Source of the DNA: Deltaproteobacteria bacterium
GTDB taxonomy: Bacteria > Desulfobacterota > Desulfobacteria > Desulfobacterales > JAUVGT01
Reading direction: 5' to 3'
Length of the DNA: 5,225 nucleotides
Assembly (NCBI GenBank): GCA_030593645.1
Contig: JAUVGT010000355.1
Coordinates: 1-5,225 of the forward strand
Position 1 is the stretch's first letter; every line of letters begins with the position of its first letter. The notes below the pieces were generated by a model that did not search any database, was not told where the DNA came from, and saw only the letters and a list, made by a program, of their open reading frames with translations. Of this stretch, positions 1 through 4,074 are shown in pieces. A program made the position numbers and the translations under genes.

Positions 1-38
1 TTGGTCCGCCTACGGCGGATTACGAAACCGTCAAATAT
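1..38. repeat. Right end of dispersed repeat, copy 1
   Basis: These 38 bases are identical to 1254-1291. They contain a 6-bp hairpin (TCCGCC at 5-10, loop TAC, GGCGGA at 14-19), then the terminal motif TTACGAAACCGTC (20-32), then TCAAATAT (31-38, sharing the last two bases of the motif). The identity stops exactly after base 38. The copy runs off the left edge, so only its right end is visible. It is probably a second copy of the element described at 1125-1285. Confidence 0.85.
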
Positions 39-47
39 AAATTCAAT

Positions 48-106
48 ATTCATGCCAAGGTAATAACCGAAATTTGCTGTCGGTTGATTTGCTTTCTGGT
101 ATGAAT
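48..106 (+). promoter_or_regulatory. Possible structured leader upstream of the 68-aa gene
   Basis: Two nested inverted repeats are visible. The outer arms are ATTCATGCCA (48-57) and TGGTATGAAT (97-106), which pair at 9 of 10 positions plus one G-U. The inner arms are AACCGA (65-70) and TCGGTT (80-85) around a 9-base loop. The structure ends about 48 bases before the ribosome binding site of the gene at 167. It could be an untranslated leader or the remnant of a repeat. No T-run follows, so it is not a standard terminator. The function is unknown. Confidence 0.35.
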
Positions 107-166
107 GTTGCTAAATAATCTGGAAGTAGTTTCAAAACCACATAAAAAAGAAGAAGGAGGTCTGCC

Positions 167-373
167 ATGAGTGACAAAAGATATACCATAAAATCGGCTT
201 GCCCGCAATGCGGGTGCAGTTTTCTTAGCGTTCTCTCCAAGGAGGAAATAAAGGAAAAATACGGAGATGATCCGAATGTGGAATTGGAGTGCGGTGAGTG
301 TATGCTGAAATATGAAGAAGACAGGCAAACCGCATGCCCGGAATGGGATGAGGAATGCAAACTGAAGGAATGA
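167..373 (+). CDS. Small Cys-rich zinc-ribbon-like protein (68 aa)
   Basis: A 68-residue acidic soluble protein with no signal peptide or membrane segment. AAGGAGG at 154-160 lies 6 bases before the ATG and fixes the start. The pattern CPQC (C12, C15) followed by CGEC (C42, C45) is the usual four-cysteine layout of a zinc ribbon or rubredoxin-like knuckle. Three more cysteines, C17, C57 and C64, are unassigned. The ligand could be zinc or iron. I do not recognise a named family, though the sequence has the look of a short conserved hypothetical protein of sulfate reducers. It precedes a ferritin-like gene by 161 bp on the same strand, which suggests a redox or metal-linked role. Coding is well supported by the ribosome site and the cysteine pattern; the function is not known. 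Confidence 0.8.
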   Translation: MSDKRYTIKSACPQCGCSFLSVLSKEEIKEKYGDDPNVELECGECMLKYEEDRQTACPEWDEECKLKE

Positions 374-460
374 TGACCCATGGAAACGGTTTCAAAACTT
401 CCTCTCAGGCCGATTGATGCTGGTGGAGAGAAGATGAGAAGGAATTTATTCAATTTTTCA

Positions 461-492
461 TTGACATTTCGGCGATGGAATGGGCACTAATT
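461..492 (+). promoter_or_regulatory. Possible promoter for the ferritin-like gene
   Basis: A consensus -35 hexamer TTGACA lies at 461-466. No good -10 sits at 17 bases. The nearest AT-rich candidates are CACTAA (485-490, 18-base spacing) and CTAATT (487-492, 20-base spacing), both poor. The palindrome TTGATCAA (495-502) lies just downstream and could overlap the transcription start. The assignment rests mainly on the perfect -35 and its position ahead of the gene at 535. Confidence 0.3.
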
Positions 493-534
493 GATTGATC
501 AAAATAAACACTTGAAAGAAAGGGAACAAAAAAA

Positions 535-1011
535 ATGGATTATGATTTTAATGCGGATGAAATTTTTGAAGCAGCCGAACAGATCGAACGAAACGGTGCT
601 GAATTCTACAGGAATTCAGCAGAAACCGTATCAGATCCTTCAGCAAAAAAGTTTTTACTCGACCTTGCTGAAATGGAACTTGATCATGAAAAAACGTTTG
701 CTTCCTTGAGAGGTGATTTAAATAGTTCGGAAAAAGAGCAAATGATTTTCGATCCTGACAATCAAACGGTTCAATATCTCCACGCGCTTGCTGATATGAG
801 GGTTTTCTACAAAAAAGAAATAAATATTTCATCCATGGAAGAGATTTTAAAGTCAGCGATCGATGCTGAAAAGGATTCTATCGTATTTTATCTCGGTATG
901 AAAGATCTGGTACCGGAAAACCGGGGAAGAAGAAGATTGGACTCCATCATTAAGGAAGAAATGAGTCATATCAATCTTCTCAGCAAAAAATTGAGGGACA
1001 TCAGAAAATAA
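535..1011 (+). CDS. Ferritin-like diiron protein, rubrerythrin-related, no rubredoxin domain
   Basis: A 158-residue, mostly helical cytosolic protein of the erythrin/ferritin-like superfamily (COG1633-type). The four-helix diiron pattern is visible: E23 in the motif GAEFY (helix A), E48 and H51 as ExxH (helix B), E112 in DAEKDSIVFY (helix C), and E142 with H145 as ExxH (helix D). Two halves with similar ligand spacing are typical of this fold. The C-terminal CxxC...CxxC rubredoxin domain of classical rubrerythrin is absent, and the protein contains no cysteine at all, so any electron donor must be a separate protein. Likely roles are peroxide reduction or iron handling; which one cannot be read from sequence. 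The ribosome site is weak (GAAAGGG near 518-524, about 10 bases from ATG). A terminator-like hairpin follows the stop. Confidence 0.88.
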   Translation: MDYDFNADEIFEAAEQIERNGAEFYRNSAETVSDPSAKKFLLDLAEMELDHEKTFASLRGDLNSSEKEQMIFDPDNQTVQYLHALADMRVFYKKEINISSMEEILKSAIDAEKDSIVFYLGMKDLVPENRGRRRLDSIIKEEMSHINLLSKKLRDIRK

Positions 1012-1034
1012 CTCAAACGTGACGGTCTCGTAAA
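1010..1034. repeat. Direct repeat, first copy (partner at 1114-1138)
   Basis: This 25-base segment matches 1114-1138 at 22 of 25 positions. It begins on the last two bases of the stop codon at 1009-1011. It contains GACGGTCTCGTAA (1021-1033), a variant of the terminal motif of the dispersed repeat. Related direct copies lie at 1125-1137 and 1151-1163, and inverted copies at 20-32 and 1273-1285. Confidence 0.75.
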
Positions 1035-1044
1035 TCCCGCCCGG

Positions 1045-1073
1045 CGGGGCTTGCAACTGAGCTGCCCCGTTTT
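1045..1073 (+). terminator. Rho-independent-like terminator after the ferritin-like gene
   Basis: CGGGGC (1045-1050) pairs with GCCCCG (1064-1069) around a 13-base loop, followed directly by TTTT (1070-1073, with position 1074 a C). A competing small hairpin, CCCGC (1036-1040) with GCGGG (1044-1048), overlaps the left arm. The position, 34 bases after the stop at 1011, fits transcription termination. The loop is longer and the T-run shorter than ideal, and the sequence lies inside repeat DNA. Confidence 0.5.
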
Positions 1074-1113
1074 CAGATTTAATATAACAATAGATCCTGT
1101 TTTTATTATCTTC

Positions 1114-1138
1114 AACTCAAATATGATGGTCTCGTAAA
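1114..1138. repeat. Direct repeat, second copy (partner at 1010-1034)
   Basis: Second copy of the 25-base repeat, offset by 104 bases from the first. Its core GATGGTCTCGTAA (1125-1137) matches the reverse complement of TTACGAAACCGTC (1273-1285) at 11 of 13 positions, so it can serve as the left end of the element at 1125-1285. A degenerate 26-base tandem copy follows: 1125-1150 and 1151-1176 match at about 18 of 26 positions. Confidence 0.7.
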
Positions 1139-1285
1139 AAGTCCGAATGTGACGATTTCGTAAAAGGTTCAAATTCAAGGCGTGCAAATTTCGTAATCAT
1201 GAAGCGTACTTATAGTACGTTGAATGATTGCGAAATGCAGCACAACGCAGAAGTTGGTCCGCCTACGGCGGATTACGAAACCGTC
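1125..1285. mobile_element. MITE-like palindromic element without coding capacity
   Basis: Terminal inverted repeats bound a non-coding segment. The right end is TTACGAAACCGTC (1273-1285). The left end is either GATGGTCTCGTAA (1125-1137, 11/13) or GACGATTTCGTAA (1151-1163, 12/13), giving a 161- or 135-bp element. Inside lies a long hairpin: arms 1188-1210 and 1214-1236 around a 3-base loop pair at 19 of 23 positions plus two G-U pairs. A second small hairpin is TCCGCC-TAC-GGCGGA (1258-1272). TCAAATAT is present on both sides (1117-1124 and 1284-1291), but it also follows the copy at 1-38, so it may be part of the repeat and not a target-site duplication. The shape is that of a non-autonomous element or a large REP-type repeat. 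No transposase is in the window. Confidence 0.6.
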
Positions 1286-1291
1286 AAATAT
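1254..1291. repeat. Right end of dispersed repeat, copy 2
   Basis: Identical over all 38 bases to 1-38, including the hairpin TCCGCC-TAC-GGCGGA, the terminal motif TTACGAAACCGTC and the following AAATAT. The sequence diverges immediately afterwards. Together the two copies bracket the genes at 167-1011 in direct orientation. Confidence 0.85.
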
Positions 1292-1316
1292 CATACAAGT
1301 GGTTTTCCCGTTGTCT

Positions 1317-1438
1317 TATGATACAGTAATGTATCACAAAGTAACCTGAGACGATTTATGACAGAATAATATATATATTCAATATATTATAGTCCATATC
1401 CTGCTCTTTCAATTATATTATCGCACTGCTGTATCATA
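1317..1438. promoter_or_regulatory. Three-arm TGATACA/TGTATCA inverted repeats
   Basis: TGATACA (1319-1325) and TGTATCA (1330-1336) form a perfect 7-4-7 inverted repeat. A further arm, CTGTATCATA (1429-1438), is the exact reverse complement of TATGATACAG (1317-1326). A close operator with a distant third half-site is a layout used by DNA-looping or cooperative repressors. The regulator is unknown and chance occurrence in AT-rich DNA is possible. Confidence 0.3.
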
Positions 1439-1503
1439 GAAAAAACGAACCGGTCCACTCAACATATCGATATAGCCTGGGAAGTAGATGTTATCCCATT
1501 GTT

Positions 1504-1524
1504 ATTGTTATACTTTATAACAAT
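1504..1524. promoter_or_regulatory. Candidate operator: perfect 9-3-9 palindrome
   Basis: ATTGTTATA (1504-1512), spacer CTT, and TATAACAAT (1516-1524) form a perfect inverted repeat. Length and AT-richness resemble sites of dimeric repressors such as the Fur/PerR family, which control rubrerythrin-type genes in many anaerobes, but it does not match a consensus I can state with certainty. It contains TATACT (1509-1514), a possible -10, though no convincing -35 lies upstream. It sits 133 bases before the first gene of the operon. Confidence 0.4.
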
Positions 1525-1656
1525 TATCAAAATAATATCGAATTTGGCATACATCTTGATTAAAGAATCTTCAGTCTATAGTATCGATAGGTCTTTGCAA
1601 AACCAGAAATTAAACGGATTTTTACTTCTTCCGTTTTTCAGGAGATCAGGAAACAA

Positions 1657-1866
1657 GTGAAACCATGCGATTATAACATAAAAACAGCATTGGATTTGAC
1701 AAATGCAATGATCAGACTGGCCGATAAAGGTGATGCCGAAAGAGAAGATGTGGGCTGCGGCATCCTTTACGGGCTTTTACGCGATTCAGGCTATAAAATC
1801 AAAAAAATGGCAGAAGAAGAAAAAAACAAACACATTGCAAAAGGCTGGTGGGACAAGAAATGCTGA
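1657..1866 (+). CDS. Conserved-looking 69-aa protein leading the rubrerythrin operon
   Basis: A 69-residue soluble protein starting at GTG. AGG just before AACAA (about 1648-1650) and a stronger AGGAG at 1640-1644 serve as ribosome sites. The only other in-frame methionine near the N-terminus would remove 17 residues. The protein looks helical and charged. Its central segment EDVGCGILYGLLRDSGYKI (residues 30-48) looks like a conserved core, and the end is tryptophan-rich (GWWD, 63-66). Cysteines lie at C4, C34 and C69, with no CxxC. I recall similar small hypothetical proteins in sulfate reducers but cannot name a family or function. It is 60 bp upstream of rubrerythrin and probably co-transcribed, so an accessory role in peroxide defence is an inference from context only. 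Confidence 0.75.
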   Translation: MKPCDYNIKTALDLTNAMIRLADKGDAEREDVGCGILYGLLRDSGYKIKKMAEEEKNKHIAKGWWDKKC

Positions 1867-1926
1867 TACTTCAAAGACTGTCCTTTTGCGGTATTAATTT
1901 CAACTTAAATAAATAAGGAGGAAGAT

Positions 1927-2502
1927 GTGGGAAATTTAAAAGGAACTCAAACTGAAAAAAACATTTTAACCGCTTTTGCCGGTGAATCACAAGCCAGGAA
2001 CCGATATTCCTATTTTGCCAGTAAAGCAAAAAAAGAGGGATATGTTCAAATGTCCGCGATCTTTGAAGAAACCTCGAACCAGGAAAAAGAACACGCGAAA
2101 CGTCTTTTTAAACTTCTGGAAGGCGGTGAAGTAGAGATTACCGGGGCATTTCCTGCCGGTGTAATCAATACCACCCTTGAGAATCTCAAAGAATCAGCCG
2201 CGGGGGAACATTACGAACATACTCAAATGTACCCTGGTTTTGCCGCAACCGCCCGGGAAGAAGGGTTTACTGATATTGCCATGATCTTTGAAGCAATTGC
2301 TGTTGCGGAAAAACAGCATGAAAAGAGGTATAACGCCCTGGCAGCCAATATCGAATCCGGCAGCGTATTCAAACGAGACGAAGGGCAGACCTGGCGCTGC
2401 AGAAACTGTGGATATCTCCATGACGGCACGGAAGCACCGGATAGCTGCCCGGCTTGCGCTCACACACAGGCCCATTTCGAGCTTCTGGGAGAAAATTATT
2501 AA
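1927..2502 (+). CDS. rbr: Rubrerythrin (NADH/rubredoxin-linked peroxidase)
   Basis: A 191-residue cytosolic protein, the same length as classical Desulfovibrio rubrerythrin. It reduces hydrogen peroxide to water at a diiron centre using electrons passed through its own rubredoxin domain. The ferritin-like domain (about 1-145) shows E20 in ESQARNRY, E53 and H56 in ExxH, E94 and E97 in EHYEH, and E128 with H131 in EKQHEKRY: a complete ligand set. The rubredoxin domain (about 153-191) carries C158-x2-C161 and C174-x2-C177. The start is GTG, 5 bases after AAGGAGG (1915-1921). An ATG two bases upstream (1925) is out of frame and opens only a 4-codon frame. Desulfoferrodoxin follows after 60 bp with no terminator between, which supports an operon that turns superoxide into water in two steps. 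Confidence 0.97.
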   Translation: MGNLKGTQTEKNILTAFAGESQARNRYSYFASKAKKEGYVQMSAIFEETSNQEKEHAKRLFKLLEGGEVEITGAFPAGVINTTLENLKESAAGEHYEHTQMYPGFAATAREEGFTDIAMIFEAIAVAEKQHEKRYNALAANIESGSVFKRDEGQTWRCRNCGYLHDGTEAPDSCPACAHTQAHFELLGENY

Positions 2503-2562
2503 CACACAATCGATCCTTCCAAAACCTTAAACAATGAATGGAACAAAATAAGGAGGTCAAAA

Positions 2563-2937
2563 ATGGCGGAAAGACTGGAAGTATACAAGTGCGACACGTG
2601 TGGAAATATCGTTGAAGTTCTTCATGGCGGTCAGGGAGAACTTGTCTGCTGCGGGAATCCAATGAATCGTCTTGTTGAAAACACAGTGGACGCGGCAAAG
2701 GAAAAGCATGTGCCGGTAATAGAAAAAATCGAAAGCGGAGTAAAAGTTAAAATTGGAGAAGTGGCTCATCCCATGGAGGAAAAACATTTTATAGAATGGA
2801 TTGAAATCATCGCCGATGGACAGACATACAGGAAGTACCTGAAGCCCGGCGATACACCCGAGGCGGAATTCTGTGTCAATGCTTCCCAGATCACAGCCCG
2901 GGAATTTTGTAATCTTCACGGACTATGGAAAAAGTAA
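2563..2937 (+). CDS. dfx: Desulfoferrodoxin, class I (2Fe) superoxide reductase
   Basis: A 124-residue cytosolic enzyme that reduces superoxide to hydrogen peroxide without making O2. The N-terminal desulforedoxin domain (about 1-37) binds a structural Fe(Cys)4 centre with C10, C13, C29 and C30, including the typical adjacent pair CCGNP. The C-terminal neelaredoxin-type domain carries the catalytic iron: H49, H69, H75 and H119 as equatorial ligands and C116 as axial ligand (motif FCNLHGLW). The lid residues E47 and K48 in EKHVP are present. AAGGAGGT lies 6 bases before ATG. All key residues are intact and the length is normal. Rubrerythrin lies immediately upstream and can consume the peroxide formed; the rubredoxin-like protein downstream is a plausible electron donor. 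Confidence 0.97.
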   Translation: MAERLEVYKCDTCGNIVEVLHGGQGELVCCGNPMNRLVENTVDAAKEKHVPVIEKIESGVKVKIGEVAHPMEEKHFIEWIEIIADGQTYRKYLKPGDTPEAEFCVNASQITAREFCNLHGLWKK

Positions 2938-2955
2938 TTTCCGAAACCCATCAAC

Positions 2956-3007
2956 CCGCTGTCTTGTGTAAAATCAATTTATTATCCGGATGCCGGATAG
3001 ACAGCGG
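2956..3007 (+). promoter_or_regulatory. Nested inverted repeat between dfx and the rubredoxin-like gene
   Basis: CCGCTGTC (2956-2963) is perfectly complementary to GACAGCGG (3000-3007). Inside it, TATCCGG (2983-2989) pairs with CCGGATA (2993-2999) around ATG. The two right arms are contiguous, so a stacked 15-bp stem with a one-sided 19-base bulge (2964-2982) can form. No T-run follows, so simple termination is unlikely. It could set differential expression by mRNA processing or stabilise the upstream dfx message. Confidence 0.5.
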
Positions 3008-3052
3008 ACGGCTTCACATTACGCAGTATAAAAAATGATAGGAGGTGATCAT

Positions 3053-3208
3053 ATGCAAAGCTGGAAATGTTCAAATTGCAGTTACACTCTGGAAGCAAAA
3101 ACCCCGCCCAAGGAGTGTCCATCCTGCAAGGTAAAATGTGAATTTCTTGATAATACATGTTATACACCAGATTGTCAGTATGAAGGAACTGATAAACGAA
3201 TCGGATGA
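3053..3208 (+). CDS. Rubredoxin-like small iron protein with extra cysteines (51 aa)
   Basis: A 51-residue protein. The sequence AGGAGGTGAT (3040-3049) is a full 10-base match to the usual 16S anti-Shine-Dalgarno tail and lies at ideal distance from the ATG, so translation is expected to be strong. WKCSNC (C6, C9) and CPSC (C22, C25) form a compact rubredoxin-like Fe(Cys)4 site, with only 12 residues between the pairs, much shorter than in typical 52-54-aa rubredoxins. The tail holds C29, C36 and C41 (KCEF, CYTPDC), which standard rubredoxins lack. The likely role is one-electron transfer to desulfoferrodoxin or rubrerythrin. A zinc knuckle is the alternative. It is separated from the flavodoxin gene by only 24 bp. 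Confidence 0.88.
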   Translation: MQSWKCSNCSYTLEAKTPPKECPSCKVKCEFLDNTCYTPDCQYEGTDKRIG

Positions 3209-3232
3209 TTGAAATGAGAAGGGAGTTGAAAA

Positions 3233-3664
3233 ATGGGTAAAGCATTAATCGTTTGCGCCACCCGGGCAGGCGAAACACTGAAAATCGGCGAATTGATCGC
3301 GGAAGGAATCAGAATCGCGGGTCATGAAGCTAAAGTGGTCAAAATTGTAGAAATCAAAAATGAAACAGATCTAACGGGGTATGACGCTGTAGTACTCGGT
3401 TCGGCCACCTATCACGGTGATATGATCCAGAGTATGAAAACAACATTGTTCCTGGCCGAAAAAGCAGAGCTCGAGGGAAAAACCGGCGGAGCGTTTGGAG
3501 CTTTTGGGTGGAGCGGTGAAGCGCCGGACAGGATTTTCGATACAATGAAAAATATATTTAAAATGAATATGACCGCCTCCGCACTCAGATTGAAAGCAAG
3601 CTATCTTGAAGGCGGTATTCCAATGGCTCAAGACTATGGTAAAGAAATCGCTGATAAAATGTAA
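3233..3664 (+). CDS. Flavodoxin-family protein, FprA C-terminal type
   Basis: A 143-residue cytosolic FMN-binding electron carrier. The order of elements fits a flavodoxin fold: a beta strand KALIVCAT, a phosphate-binding loop around residues 8-15 (CATRAGET), the loop SATYHGDM (57-64), and AFGAFGWSGEAP (87-98) for the isoalloxazine-side loop. The FGWSGEA signature is typical of the flavodoxin domain of flavodiiron proteins (FprA/rubredoxin:oxygen oxidoreductase). The metallo-beta-lactamase diiron domain of those proteins is absent here, and the start is well supported by AAGGGAG about 7 bases before ATG, so this is a stand-alone domain and not a truncation visible in the window. It probably exchanges electrons with the neighbouring redox proteins; the actual partner is unknown. 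Confidence 0.92.
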   Translation: MGKALIVCATRAGETLKIGELIAEGIRIAGHEAKVVKIVEIKNETDLTGYDAVVLGSATYHGDMIQSMKTTLFLAEKAELEGKTGGAFGAFGWSGEAPDRIFDTMKNIFKMNMTASALRLKASYLEGGIPMAQDYGKEIADKM

Positions 3665-3719
3665 AATCATTGATAACAACCTGATAACCCCATAATAAGT
3701 TAGGGAAAAGGAGATTAAA

Positions 3720-3905
3720 ATGACAACTCCTCAACATTGTCCGGGTTACGAAAAATTTAAACATTTGAAAACATTCAATTGTAAATGCCCGGAATGTAAT
3801 TTTGAAATGGAAATATTCTCAGATGAATTCGATAAAGAACACAAATGTAAGTCCTGTGGAAGTAAAGTCGATTTCACACAATGTACGTTAGAGGGTTCAG
3901 CCTGA
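3720..3905 (+). CDS. Small Cys-rich zinc-ribbon-like protein (61 aa)
   Basis: A 61-residue soluble protein. AAAAGGAG (3706-3713) lies 6 bases before ATG. CKCPEC (C21, C23, C26) and CKSC (C43, C46) form a zinc-ribbon-like pair of knuckles, with C7 in HCPGY and C55 near the C-terminus in addition, seven cysteines in all. An acidic segment, EIFSDEFDKEH (31-41), separates the two knuckles. It resembles small uncharacterised proteins of sulfate reducers; I cannot name a family. The metal may be zinc or iron. It closes the probable operon that starts at 1657, 55 bp after the flavodoxin gene, which suggests a redox or metal role in oxygen defence. Confidence 0.82.
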   Translation: MTTPQHCPGYEKFKHLKTFNCKCPECNFEMEIFSDEFDKEHKCKSCGSKVDFTQCTLEGSA

Positions 3906-3993
3906 ATAGTATCATTTAAACGATCACCGGACAATTTCATTCTGAACTTATGATAACTGAATTCAGCGGATAGAATGTATATTGGGATTAATT

Positions 3994-4044
3994 GAATGAC
4001 GGTATTTTAATTCATTCTTGAAAAGGATTCAAAACATCGTCATT
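3994..4044 (+). promoter_or_regulatory. Alternative hairpins upstream of cydA
   Basis: AATGACG (3995-4001) pairs with CGTCATT (4038-4044), extendable by G-U pairs, and is followed by TTATAA. The same left arm can instead form a shorter hairpin, GAATGA (3994-3999) with TCATTC (4012-4017). The two are mutually exclusive. If the segment is transcribed it could work as an attenuator, or the long form could act as a weak terminator of the upstream operon. The perfect palindrome CTGAATTCAG lies nearby at 3957-3966. Confidence 0.28.
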
Positions 4045-4045
4045 T

Positions 4046-4051
4046 TATAAT
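4046..4051 (+). promoter_or_regulatory. Possible -10 element for cydA
   Basis: A perfect TATAAT. There is no matching -35 at 16-18 bases; TTGAAA (4018-4023) is 22 bases upstream. Transcription would start near 4058, giving a very short leader into the AGGAGG at about 4064-4069. An activator-dependent promoter would fit a poor -35. Chance occurrence in this AT-rich spacer is quite possible. Confidence 0.3.
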
Positions 4052-4074
4052 TCCATAAATTTCAGGAGGTTTAC

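Larger units (their letters stand above)
1286..1656. other. AT-rich non-coding stretch with palindromes
   Basis: These 371 bases hold no credible reading frame. Inverted repeats are dense: TGATACA/TGTATCA (1319-1336), a 9-bp AT hairpin (1366-1374 with 1382-1390), the palindrome ATATCGATAT (1464-1473), a 9-3-9 palindrome at 1504-1524 and TATCGATA again at 1582-1589. GACGATTT at 1350-1357 may be a decayed repeat terminus. The stretch directly precedes the rubrerythrin operon, so at least part of it is probably that operon's control region. Promoter hexamers are weak: TTGATT (1556-1561) with TAGTAT (1579-1584) at 17-base spacing is the best pair I see. Confidence 0.6.

Noticed and set aside
383..394. 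Palindrome near GAAACGGTTTC as a further repeat terminus
   Set aside because: It lacks the TCGTAA part of the repeat motif and has no matching flanks; probably chance.
43..453. Minus-strand 136-codon reading frame across the first gene
   Set aside because: It lies opposite a gene with a strong ribosome site and a clear cysteine pattern. Its own product is Ser/His/Leu-rich with no recognisable domain, and it runs through the leader hairpins.
380..490. Possible 36-codon gene after the 68-aa protein
   Set aside because: ATG at 380 gives a short frame with only a poor ribosome site about 11 bases upstream. No motif is recognisable, and the frame runs across the TTGACA promoter candidate.
1010..1291. 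CRISPR array
   Set aside because: The repeated units are irregularly spaced (104 and 26 bases), degenerate and partly inverted, with no uniform spacers and no cas genes.
1366..1390. AT hairpin as a terminator
   Set aside because: The stem is only A-T pairs and no T-run follows. It is better seen as AT-rich palindromic DNA.
2194..2505. Minus-strand frames over rubrerythrin, and similar ones over dfx and flavodoxin
   Set aside because: They are shadows of strongly identified + strand genes and show no plausible start signals or domains.
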